This document shows positions 1 to 7,261 of a stretch of DNA of 27,335 nucleotides, piece by piece. The DNA comes from CAVZRC01 sp052148775 (GTDB taxonomy: Bacteria; Planctomycetota; Planctomycetia; Isosphaerales; Isosphaeraceae): assembly GCA_052148775.1 (NCBI GenBank), contig JBKQHM010000685.1:1-27335 (forward strand). Direction: 5' to 3'. The notes under the pieces were generated by a model that made no database searches, was not told the DNA's origin, and saw only the letters and a program-made list of their open reading frames with translations. Position 1 is the first letter of the stretch. The number at the start of each line of letters is the position of its first letter. The translations under genes and the position numbers were made by a program.

Positions 1-179
1 CTCCCGACCTTGCCACCGCGCCGACCGAAGGTCTCCAGTCCCAGAACCGAGAGGAGACCTGCCATCCCGCACGCGGCGGGGTCAGGAAACCACTGCGGTG
101 AACATCTTCTCGCGGTCAGGGGACCGGCCGAAGCCGGGACTCGAACAGACGATCTCGCCCGTTCGTGTTGGTGTACCGC

Positions 180-220
180 CTTCAGGCGGAATCGGGTCGC
201 GATCGGCGAACCGCCTGAAG
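180..220. repeat. Inverted repeat upstream of the dndD remnant
   Basis: Ten-base arms CTTCAGGCGG (180-189) and CCGCCTGAAG (211-220) are exact reverse complements separated by 21 bases. The left arm also lies in a smaller hairpin of its own (CCGCC-TTCA-GGCGG, 176-189). No T-run follows, so it does not look like a strong intrinsic terminator. It may be a dispersed intergenic repeat. The rest of 1-293 shows no gene I can support. Confidence 0.55.
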
Positions 221-293
221 CCGGGAATCCTATTCTCCGGCGACCCTTTGGGCCGCATTGCCATATGCCCCATGCCTACTCATCGGACCAAGC

Positions 294-1165
294 ATGATCC
301 TGGAACACATGACGAGCGGAACTTCTGCCTCTACCGCGGCGAACAAACCTTCGACCTGACGCCGGCCCCCGCGCCCCGGAACGCCGGCACGCGGCCGATC
401 GTGCTGTTCGGCGGCACCAACGGCGCCGGCAAGACGACGATGCTCGACGCCATCCAGCTCGCGCTCTACGGCACCCGTGCGCGGTGCTCGAAGCGGGTCA
501 ACCTCGCGTACGACGAGTTCCTCCGCCAGTCGATCCACCACGGCGTCAGCGGCGCCGAGGGGGCCGGGGTCGCCATGACGTTCCGGCACGTCTCCAATGG
601 CGAGGAGCACGTCTATGACGTCCATCGTTCCTGGACCATTCAAGGCCGGAAGGTCCGGGAAGAGCTCCAGGTCTCGCTCGATGGCCTGCCGGACCGCTGG
701 CACTCCGAGCACGGGGGCCAGCTCGTCGAGGACTTCTTCCCCCTGGAGGTCTCCCAGCTCTTCTTCTTCGACGCCGAGAAGATCCGCTCGCTGGCCGAGG
801 ACGAGACCAGCAGCCAGGCGCTGGGCACGGCCGTCAAGTCGCTGCTGGGCCTCGATCTCGCCGAGCGCCTGATCGCCGACGCCGCCACGCTCGAAAAGCA
901 CCTCGCCGCCAGGACCGCCGAGGCGGCCAGTCCGCGCGAGGACCGCGCCGAGCTGGAGCGGGACGTCGGACGGCTCCGGGCCGAGCTCGATGTCCTGCGG
1001 GTCAATCGGAGCGAGCTCCAGAACCTGCTGGATCGAACCCGGTCCGAATCGCATCGACTCAAGGAGGAGTTCCAGGCGGCGGGCGGCCGGCACAGGGAGA
1101 AGCGCAACGACCGCGAACGTCGGCTCGATGAGATCAAGAGACAAATCCACGACTGCGACACGCGG
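294..1165 (+). pseudogene. dndD: dndD remnant: frameshifted and truncated DNA phosphorothioation ATPase
   Basis: DndD is an SMC/Rad50-like ATPase of the DndBCDE system, which puts sulfur into the DNA backbone. An intact copy is roughly 650-700 residues. Here an ATG at 294 reads MILEHMT, a typical DndD start, but the family continuation RNFCLYRGEQTFDLTP lies in another frame from 317, so one base is missing (or two extra) between 314 and 317. The frame then gives the Walker A motif GGTNGAGKTT, the DAIQLALYGTRAR helix, the block QLFFFDAEKIRSLAED, and the start of a charged coiled coil. Similarity fades near 1165, and the frame ends at 1231 in unrelated residues. The distal coiled coil, signature motif, Walker B and the partners dndB, dndC and dndE are all missing here. 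The family assignment is firm. Loss of function is inferred; a sequencing error could explain the frameshift but not the lost C-terminus. Confidence 0.8.
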
Positions 1166-1652
1166 CGTCGCTGCGACAGCCCTCACCTCCGGCCGGCCTG
1201 GATATCCCCGCCGATAGCAACGTCGAGATGACCTGGACGGTCTTCGGCGGCGACGCCCACGAAAAACACCGAAAGACACGGAAGAAGACAAGTCGATCCG
1301 AATTCTCTTTCCGTGTCGTTCCGAGTTTTCCGTGGTTGATCTCCGATCTCCTGAGAGCCGTGGCCAGCAGTTACGACACCGAATGGGTTGAGCCATTGGT
1401 GTGGATCTTGCTTGCCAGGGCAATAACACGCTCCAGGGATCTGGCAGGAATTCGTGTCGGCAATTCGAATCGTCCTCGTCAATGAGTAGGAAGGCAGCGG
1501 GGATCATGGACCAAGGCTGCGCACACCCCTGGCCTCTCAACGGGGGCCAGGAACCGATTCTGCTGATAGGTACCCGATTCCTTCGCATCTCAAAATCATA
1601 TCCACACAGCCACGAGAGATGACGCGAATTCGAACCACCAAGGATCACTTCG
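1166..1652. other. Gene-free stretch between dndD remnant and PEP-CTERM gene
   Basis: No reading frame here looks like a protein. It holds the inverted repeat at 1257-1335 and a short hairpin with 7-base arms (CCTGGCC 1528-1534, GGCCAGG 1545-1551). The short reading frame from 1228 simply translates the inverted repeat. The stretch may be degraded DNA left after loss of the rest of dndD. The promoter of the PEP-CTERM gene must lie in its last part, but I cannot pick clear -35/-10 boxes. Confidence 0.5.
1257..1335. repeat. Imperfect inverted repeat, about 29-base arms
   Basis: The left arm 1257-1285 and the reverse complement of the right arm 1307-1335 match at roughly 23 of 29 positions, sharing the blocks CCACG, AAAAC and GACACGGAA. 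The loop is about 21 bases. The sequence resembles the intergenic 'CACGAAAGACACG' type repeats common in planctomycetes and some other phyla (recalled, not searched). It could form a long hairpin in RNA or cruciform DNA. No open frame depends on it. Confidence 0.7.
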
Positions 1653-2408
1653 ATGAGAAAGAGCCCCACTCCGTTCCTCCTCCTCTTCTGCACGATCGCA
1701 GCCCTCGGCCCGGCATCGGCCAGGGCCGGGTTCACGCCCCTGTACAGCAACATCACGACATTTTCGGGTCTCGGCTATGCCGCCGGTGGCGCGACGACGG
1801 TCAACGGCGACCTGACCACGGCCATGATCTTCGATGACATCACCGCGGGACCCGGGCTGGGCGGTCATTCCGTCGACCAGCTCAGTTTCGACGTCGAGAA
1901 CTTCAATTCCAGCTCGGTCTTCGCGCAGGCGATCGTGCAGATTTATCAATCAAACGGCCCGGACGGCGGCCCCGGCTCCCTGATCACCTCGATGACCCAG
2001 ACGCTCTTCCTGACGGCCGATTCCGATCAGGTGGAAACCATCACGTCGCCGTCGATGTTCACGATGCCCACCGGCGTCTTCTGGGCGGGTATCGCGTTCG
2101 ACAATACCTTTAACGAGGAAGGCGCGGCACAACTCAATGCGCTGGGCCAGGGGATCTTCGGTCCGCCGACCGTCGGCAGCAGCCAGGACGTCTTTTTCCA
2201 GTCGTCCAGCGCGACGTCCATCGGGACCAACAATCCGGCCGGAACATTGTTCTTCTTCGGCGGTAGCCCGCCCGCGGACTTCGGCTGGAGTTTCGCGACG
2301 GCCCAGTCCGTCCCCGAGCCCTCGTCCCTGGCGCTTTCGGCGATCGGCGGCCTGGTCCTGGTCGGCGTTCGCTTGACCCGTCGTCGACGCTCCGCCCTCA
2401 CGGCCTGA
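1653..2408 (+). CDS. PEP-CTERM sorting domain-containing secreted protein
   Basis: A 251-residue exported protein. The start is supported by AAGGA 8 bases upstream of the ATG. Residues 1-25 form a signal peptide (MRKS, a hydrophobic core, then a SARA-type cleavage site). The middle, residues 26-215, is rich in Ser, Thr, Gly, Asn and Phe, without cysteines or a recognisable catalytic motif, and probably folds as a beta-sandwich. The C-terminus carries the full PEP-CTERM signal: VPEPSS (from about 219), a hydrophobic stretch, then an RRRR cluster. By family knowledge, such tails are processed by an exosortase and the protein goes to the cell surface or extracellular matrix. No exosortase gene lies in the window. 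The specific function is unknown. It stands alone, convergent with the sigma factor gene downstream. Confidence 0.88.
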   Translation: MRKSPTPFLLLFCTIAALGPASARAGFTPLYSNITTFSGLGYAAGGATTVNGDLTTAMIFDDITAGPGLGGHSVDQLSFDVENFNSSSVFAQAIVQIYQSNGPDGGPGSLITSMTQTLFLTADSDQVETITSPSMFTMPTGVFWAGIAFDNTFNEEGAAQLNALGQGIFGPPTVGSSQDVFFQSSSATSIGTNNPAGTLFFFGGSPPADFGWSFATAQSVPEPSSLALSAIGGLVLVGVRLTRRRRSALTA

Positions 2409-2569
2409 CCGCCTTAACGAGGATTCTCGGGCGAGCCGGGGCCCACATCACCTTGCAAGATTCCGGGAGGGCGAGCCTCCTGCCGAGCCGTGCCGAGATC
2501 CATCTCGGACGGAGCCTCGCACTCCCAAAATCATATAAAAATTATTAAAATCACTTTGTTAAGTTCATA
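2409..2569. other. Convergent intergenic region with AT-rich tract
   Basis: The region lies between the ends of the PEP-CTERM gene (+) and the sigma/WD40 gene (-). An AT-rich tract at about 2526-2577 stands out from the GC-rich surroundings. It may help terminate transcription from both sides, but I see no clean stem-loop in front of a T-run. Confidence 0.35.
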
Positions 2570-4294
2570 TCACAATTCCTTCGCTGGCACTAGCGGCGCG
2601 AGGTCCTTCCAGAAGTCGTCCCTGAGCCGGAGTACCGGTTTCTTCAGTCCCGTCACCTCGTCAGCGAAACAGCTAGCGGCCACCGGCGATAGCCCGTAAA
2701 GGGTCGCCAGCGGTTTGTGCGAGCCGGCGAACCAGACCGTGACCGAGCGATCGGCGGCGATGGTCGCAAGGAGCTTGCCGTCTCGCGTCAGGCCGGCTCC
2801 CAGCAACGGGGTCGTCCCCTCCGGTCGGAAGGTCCCGACCTTCTCAAGCGTCGAGGCATCCCAGGTCGTGATGGCGCGGCCAGCCACGTCGATCGTCACG
2901 AATCGCAGCGGTTCAGGGCCCGGCTCGGCACATGTGCTGACCGACGTGAAGACCAGCGGCCGCATGACCTCTCCGTCGAGTTCCTTGCGCAGCGCGCCGG
3001 AAAGGGCGTCCCAGATCTTCACGGAGTCGTCCGAGGTCGTGATCATCAGCCGGGACTGCTCGATGAAGCCGACTTCGCGGATCGGTCCCTTATGGCGCAT
3101 CGGGGGAGCGATCGGGTCTTTCGCATCGGGGTTGTAGACCTTGACGGACCCATCTTTGTAGAGTTCGGCGAACCGAGTCTGGAACCGAGAGCCCCGCTCA
3201 TCATCGTTCAGCAAGGGACGCATGTTGCCGACAGTGCCCATGAGGGAATCCTTGAAGGCTTCCTTCTGGTCGAAGAGGACGACCTTCTTTCGCCGATCGG
3301 GCTTGGGCGCGGTCGCGACGGCTGTTTTGGCCGTCTCGCCCTGCTTCGGCTTCTCGGCCGGGCGGTCTGCCTGCGTCGGGGACTGCGAGGGCGCCGTCGA
3401 GGAGGCGAGCGCACGAAACGCCGTGATCGACACCGGGGCAATGCATCCCGCGCAAACGAGCAGGATCGCCAACGATCGTACCTGGTTCATGAAAAGGCTC
3501 CATGAGACGGTTGTGGCCAGCGAAACGATGGAAGACGACGACGCACCGAGCGTCGTCCGGGTTGCGGCGTAGCTGAGGGCGATCCGGATGGTGGACTCGC
3601 GCAGGGCCGCCGGCAGGGTGGCGCCCGCGGTCTCGCGCGAGAAGGCGGCGGCCAGCGCTGAGCCCTCGGGTGCGAGGCCGCGACGGGCGAGCCGCACGCG
3701 CAACCGCTGGCGTCCCCGGGCGAGTCGGCTGGCCACCGTGCCGACCGGACAGGCCAGCAGGCGCGCGGTCTCCTCGCAGGTCCGCCCTTCGAGGTCACAT
3801 AACAAGATGGTCATGCGGAACCGGTCGGGCAGCCGGTCGAGCTCCTCGTGCAGCACGAGCGCCAGCTCGTCGCGATGCGACGGCGACACGGCGGTCGCGG
3901 TCTGCTCGGGCGTCCGTTCGGCGACGTGGAGTGCGAGACGTCGTTGTCGTGCGGAGTCCTTTTTGACACGACCGGCCGCCCGGCCGGCGACCCGGTGCAG
4001 CCAGGGGCCGAGCGACTCGCGCACCCACAGCGAGCGACCCTTGCGGATCAACACGAGGAACGTCGCCTGAAACGCGTCCATCGCCGAGTGTTCATCCCGC
4101 AGGATCGTCCGGCAGACGCCCAGCACCATCGGCCCGTGGCGTTCCAGGAGCGCCGCGAAGGCCGCCTCGGCCGTGGCCGCCGGCCCCGTGGCGAAATGCT
4201 CGAGTAACTGGCCGTCGCTGGCGTTCGACGCGGCCCCGAGGTCGAAAAGGCCGCCGAGAAGCCGCAGCGAAGTCCCGCCCGTCTTACGCATCAT
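2570..4294 (-). CDS. ECF sigma factor fused to a membrane segment and WD40-like repeats
   Basis: A 574-residue protein starting at the ATG at 4294, chosen because GAGGGAG lies about 9 bases upstream; an in-frame ATG at 4345 lacks this. Residues about 35-110 are sigma region 2 (LLERHGPMVLGVC, DAFQATFLVL), and about 140-205 are region 4 with its helix-turn-helix (LDRLPDRFR, TCEETARLLACPVGTVASRL). A hydrophobic segment follows at about 265-290 (RSLAILLVCAGCIAPVSITAF), then a Ser/Thr/Pro/Lys linker. The last 220 residues hold about four degenerate WD40-like repeats (VKVYN, VKIWD, ITTWD, VTVWF). The likely arrangement is an inside DNA-binding half and an outside beta-propeller half, so that the propeller could sense a signal or hold the sigma factor at the membrane. 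That model is inference; such fusions are known from planctomycetes. No separate anti-sigma gene is adjacent. Confidence 0.85.
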   Translation of the reverse strand: MMRKTGGTSLRLLGGLFDLGAASNASDGQLLEHFATGPAATAEAAFAALLERHGPMVLGVCRTILRDEHSAMDAFQATFLVLIRKGRSLWVRESLGPWLHRVAGRAAGRVKKDSARQRRLALHVAERTPEQTATAVSPSHRDELALVLHEELDRLPDRFRMTILLCDLEGRTCEETARLLACPVGTVASRLARGRQRLRVRLARRGLAPEGSALAAAFSRETAGATLPAALRESTIRIALSYAATRTTLGASSSSIVSLATTVSWSLFMNQVRSLAILLVCAGCIAPVSITAFRALASSTAPSQSPTQADRPAEKPKQGETAKTAVATAPKPDRRKKVVLFDQKEAFKDSLMGTVGNMRPLLNDDERGSRFQTRFAELYKDGSVKVYNPDAKDPIAPPMRHKGPIREVGFIEQSRLMITTSDDSVKIWDALSGALRKELDGEVMRPLVFTSVSTCAEPGPEPLRFVTIDVAGRAITTWDASTLEKVGTFRPEGTTPLLGAGLTRDGKLLATIAADRSVTVWFAGSHKPLATLYGLSPVAASCFADEVTGLKKPVLRLRDDFWKDLAPLVPAKEL

Positions 4295-4487
4295 GGATGG
4301 GTGCTCCCTCGGTCGTCCTGCGAGCTCACGCCACTCGTTCGCCATCTAAAGAGAATAAAGCCGGCTGAGGCCAAGATTTATCCCCGTTTTTCCGGGCCGG
4401 CCGCAAAGGTCGACTTGATACAATTGGCCACCGAAGTGACGACCGGCGACCGTACCAAGTCCGGGCGCGATCTTGTTGAGGTCGAAC

Positions 4488-4892
4488 ATGGACCGGAGCG
4501 AATTCCCGAGCGGTCAGTTCGTGGTCCAGAAACATCGGGCCAGGACGCTGCATTACGACTTCCGGCTCGAACGAGACGGCGTCCTCAAGAGTTGGGCCGT
4601 GCCCAAGGGAATCCCGGAAACCGTCGGACTGCGGCGGCTGGCTGTCCAGGTGCCCGACCATCCCCTCGCCTACGGATCGTTCGAGGGCACCATCCCCGAA
4701 GGCCAGTACGGCGCCGGGACCGTCGAGATCTGGGATGAGGGCACGTACGACTTGCTCGAGTGGTCCGATGCATCAATCCAGTTCATCTTGCACGGCCGGC
4801 GTGTCCAGGGCCCGTATTCCCTGATCCGCTTCGCCAGCAAGGGCCCCCGGGACTGGCTCCTGTTCCGCCGTCGCGACGAACTGGTGCCGTAA
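4488..4892 (+). CDS. Stand-alone LigD-type 3'-phosphoesterase domain protein
   Basis: A 134-residue protein matching the phosphoesterase (PE) domain of bacterial LigD, which trims 3'-phosphates and ribonucleotides from DNA ends before non-homologous end joining. Visible family motifs, in order: QKHRARTLHYDFRLE (residues about 14-28, with metal-binding His and Asp), SWAVPKG, VPDHPLAYGSFEGTIPEGQYG, TVEIWDEGTY and WLLFRRRDE. The conserved HYDFRLE and DHP residues are intact, so it should be active. Ligase and polymerase domains are absent, and no ku or ligD gene is in the window. Single-domain PE proteins are known in bacteria and archaea. The start at 4488 is chosen because homology begins at once; an upstream in-frame start at 4473 would add five residues. 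The neighbours give no functional link. Confidence 0.88.
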   Translation: MDRSEFPSGQFVVQKHRARTLHYDFRLERDGVLKSWAVPKGIPETVGLRRLAVQVPDHPLAYGSFEGTIPEGQYGAGTVEIWDEGTYDLLEWSDASIQFILHGRRVQGPYSLIRFASKGPRDWLLFRRRDELVP

Positions 4893-4926
4893 GATGGGTC
4901 GAAGCATCGCTAACGGCGCGCAAAAA

Positions 4927-4938
4927 GAAAAATTTTTC
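4927..4938. repeat. 12-base AT-rich perfect palindrome
   Basis: GAAAAATTTTTC is its own reverse complement and sits at the head of an AT-rich island, 35 bases after the phosphoesterase gene. It could be part of a terminator or a bent promoter element. Function is not shown. Confidence 0.4.
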
Positions 4939-5238
4939 GAATTTCGTAACTGTTTTTTCCGGAAAGGTTTCGGTAGAGAAAATCCATCATTCCGCGATAG
5001 GTGCATTAAGGAAATTTCAAAACCGCGCCATTCTAACAGTAGAGGATGTGTGTCCGTTTTCCAGAGGGGAGTCGTCCGTGCCAAGCGACCCGTCAGGAGA
5101 CCGCCCGGGTCATGAAAGCCCGAACACCGCAAGGACAGGCTCCGTACCGCCCGCGGCCCGATCGGTCCGACCGATTCAGGCGTGCGTTGCTAACTCAGTC
5201 CCGGACGCAGAGATCGGAGATGGCAACCCGGCCCGATG

Positions 5239-5254
5239 TTGCACAGGAGTGCAA
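5239..5254. repeat. Short inverted repeat upstream of mlaE
   Basis: Six-base arms TTGCAC and GTGCAA flank AGGA. The size and symmetry would suit an operator or small hairpin in the mlaE leader, but arms this short are expected by chance now and then. Confidence 0.3.
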
Positions 5255-5506
5255 ACCAGCGCAATGAATCGGGCAGGACGCCGGCCCTTCCAGGAGCGAA
5301 CTGCCCTTGAGCCCATGCCTCCCTCCAATCGCCCTGCTTTTGATCGGCGCGACTCGACCTTGCCAAGATCGGACGAAACCCCCAGAATGACCCGTAGGAG
5401 AGGTCGGCAGGGGAGGCCGGATCGCCGTCGGTGCAGGCCGGGCGGTGGGGAAGCCGGGACGTCGGTCCCACTGCCGTTCTCCGTACCCACTCGGAGTGAT
5501 CTGGCG

Positions 5507-6364
5507 ATGGCCGTTGCCCCTCTTGAACTGCCCGATCAGGCGAGCGAGCATGGAACCAGCCCGGTCCATCGCCTGGGGGAACAGGTATTCGATTATGTCG
5601 CCGAGATCGGCGACATCGCCCATTTCTCCGTGATGACGATGGTCTGGATCGTCCGGCGACGGTCGCGATGGTCGGTCCTGGTCCCCATCTTCTACGCGAT
5701 CGGCGTCAAGAGCGTCTCGGTGGTGGCGATCACCGGCACCTTCATCGGCATGGTGCTGGCGGTTCAGGCGCATCACCAGTTCGCCATGATGGGCCTGGCG
5801 ACCCGGCTGGGGTCGGTCATCAATATCTCGATCGTCAAGGAGCTGGGGCCGGTCCTGGCGGCGACCATGCTGGCGGGCCGGGTCGGGTCGAGCATGGCCG
5901 CCGAGCTGGGGACGATGCGCGTGACCGAGCAGATCGACGCCCTCTCCGCGCTCGGGACCAACCCCATTTATTACCTGGTGGTCCCGAGGTTCCTGGCCTG
6001 CGTCTTGCTGATCCCGCTCCTGACCCTGATGGGCGACTTCATGGGGGTCATCGGCGGCGCGGCCGTCAGCACGCAGATCCTCAACGTCGACTCGTTCGCC
6101 TACTGGAAGCATACCCGCGACTTCGTGGATAGCCTGGACATCTTCGCCGGGGTGTTCAAGAGCTACTTCTTCGGCGCGGGGATTGCCTTGATCAGTTGCC
6201 ACCGGGGTTTCAATTCGAAGGCCGGTGCCGAGGGGGTCGGCCGGGCGGCCACCGAGGCGTTCGTCTTCTCGTTCATCGTCATCCTGTTCCTCGATTTCGT
6301 GCTCGGGCTCGCCTGGAACGGCGCCTACAACGCAATCTGGCCCCAGGCGCAAGGACTACTATGA
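5507..6364 (+). CDS. mlaE: MlaE-family lipid ABC transporter permease
   Basis: A 285-residue inner-membrane permease of the MlaE/YrbE family, which with MlaF and MlaD moves phospholipids between inner and outer membranes. The start ATG at 5507 is preceded by GGAG about 11 bases upstream, and family similarity begins near DYVAEIGD. Conserved features: the membrane segment around VVAITGTFIGMVLAVQ, then GSVINISIVKELGPVLAATMLAGRVGSSMAAELGTM, and the hallmark EQIDALSALGTNPI; further hydrophobic segments follow at VLLIPLLTLMGDFMG and FSFIVILFLDFVLG. Length is close to the usual 260-280 residues. The stop codon overlaps the mlaF start by 4 bases (ATGA), so the two are translationally coupled. The frame stays open upstream to 4760, but that part looks non-coding. 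Confidence 0.93.
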   Translation: MAVAPLELPDQASEHGTSPVHRLGEQVFDYVAEIGDIAHFSVMTMVWIVRRRSRWSVLVPIFYAIGVKSVSVVAITGTFIGMVLAVQAHHQFAMMGLATRLGSVINISIVKELGPVLAATMLAGRVGSSMAAELGTMRVTEQIDALSALGTNPIYYLVVPRFLACVLLIPLLTLMGDFMGVIGGAAVSTQILNVDSFAYWKHTRDFVDSLDIFAGVFKSYFFGAGIALISCHRGFNSKAGAEGVGRAATEAFVFSFIVILFLDFVLGLAWNGAYNAIWPQAQGLL

Positions 6365-7215
6365 GCCATGGAGACGCGCCCGAAGGGGGCCACCGCAACG
6401 ACCTGATTTCCCTCCGCGGCGTGAGCATGCGCTTCCGCTACCAGTCGGTGCTGCGCGATATCAACCTCGTCATCCACCGCGGCCAGACGGTCTGCATCAT
6501 CGGCGAGAGCGGCTGCGGCAAGACGGTGATGCTCAAGCTGATCATCGGCCTGTTGCACCCCACCCAGGGGCGCGTGGAGTTCGACGGTCGCAGCGTCGCC
6601 GACCTCAACGGCAAGGACCTGGTGAAGATGCGGCTCCGGTTCGGATTCCTGTTCCAGATGGCGGCGCTCTTCGACAGCCTGACAGTCTTCGACAACGTGG
6701 CCTTCAGCCTGCGCGAGCACCACACGTGCAGCGAGGACGAGGTCCGTCGGATCGTCGCCGACCGGCTCCAGGAAGTGGGGCTGCTGGACGGGATCGACCA
6801 GAAGAAGCCGGCGGAGCTCTCGGGCGGCCAGCGGAAGCGCGTGGGCCTGGCCCGGGCGCTGGCGATCGGCCCGGAGGTCATGCTGTACGACGAGCCGACC
6901 ACCGGGCTGGACCCGATCATGAGCGACGTGATCAACGAGCTGATCCTCCAGACCCAGCGGACCAAGAAGACGACCGGGGTGGTAGTCACCCACGACATGA
7001 AGACCGTGACCAAGGTCGCCGACCGGGTGGTCATGCTCTACCCGCTGCCGCGGCTGGGGCCGCGCGAGTCGCAGATCCTGTACGACGGCCCGCCCGAGGG
7101 CCTGGAGTCGTGCCCCGACCCGAGGGTCGGCCAGTTCGTCCGCGGCGAGGCCGGCGAGCGCCTCCGCGAGATGGCCTTGATGCGCACGACCGCACCCGTT
7201 TCCGCAACGCAATAG
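6361..7215 (+). CDS. mlaF: MlaF-family ABC transporter ATP-binding protein
   Basis: A 284-residue cytoplasmic ATPase that drives the MlaE permease. All nucleotide-binding motifs are present: Walker A GESGCGKT (residues 48-55), Q-loop FLFQMAALF, signature LSGGQRKR, Walker B VMLYDEPTTGLDP with the catalytic Glu, and the switch His in VVVTHD. The conserved MlaF segment LFDSLTVFDNVAF is also there. The start ATG at 6361 overlaps the mlaE stop; an in-frame start further upstream would lie inside mlaE and is rejected. The C-terminal extension after the H-loop (ILYDGPPEG, QFVRGEA) is normal for this family. mlaD follows after 46 bases, completing an E-F-D operon. Confidence 0.94.
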   Translation: MSHGDAPEGGHRNDLISLRGVSMRFRYQSVLRDINLVIHRGQTVCIIGESGCGKTVMLKLIIGLLHPTQGRVEFDGRSVADLNGKDLVKMRLRFGFLFQMAALFDSLTVFDNVAFSLREHHTCSEDEVRRIVADRLQEVGLLDGIDQKKPAELSGGQRKRVGLARALAIGPEVMLYDEPTTGLDPIMSDVINELILQTQRTKKTTGVVVTHDMKTVTKVADRVVMLYPLPRLGPRESQILYDGPPEGLESCPDPRVGQFVRGEAGERLREMALMRTTAPVSATQ

Positions 7216-7261
7216 CGCCCCGACAGGGCCCCCGCCCCGGGCCGCAATTGTGAGGATGATT

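Larger units (their letters stand above)
4893..5506. other. Gene-free stretch upstream of the mla operon
   Basis: About 610 bases without a credible gene. An upstream extension of the mlaE frame runs through it, but its translation is Pro/Arg-rich and unlike MlaE. The first part (4921-5040) is unusually AT-rich and contains the palindrome GAAAAATTTTTC (4927-4938). A short inverted repeat TTGCAC-AGGA-GTGCAA lies at 5239-5254. One or both could belong to the promoter or leader of the mla operon; I cannot place -35/-10 boxes with confidence. Confidence 0.45.

Noticed and set aside
3..101. Possible end of a gene cut by the left window edge (32 codons then a stop)
   Set aside because: It could be the end of an upstream dnd gene, but the peptide shows nothing I can recognise and the frame is too short to judge.
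1207..1250. Frame reading GLDIPADSNVEMTWTVFGG after the dndD break
   Set aside because: It looks protein-like for about 20 residues, perhaps a scrap of another gene, but has no start and runs into the inverted repeat. Too short to call.
230..1756. A 508-codon minus-strand frame opposite the dndD remnant
   Set aside because: Its composition is typical of an antisense shadow, and it runs across the frameshift and intergenic repeat without any recognisable domain.
4760..5506. Upstream extension of the mlaE frame to 534 residues
   Set aside because: The extra 249 residues are Pro/Arg/Ser-rich, begin within the phosphoesterase gene and resemble no part of MlaE. The ATG at 5507 fits family length.
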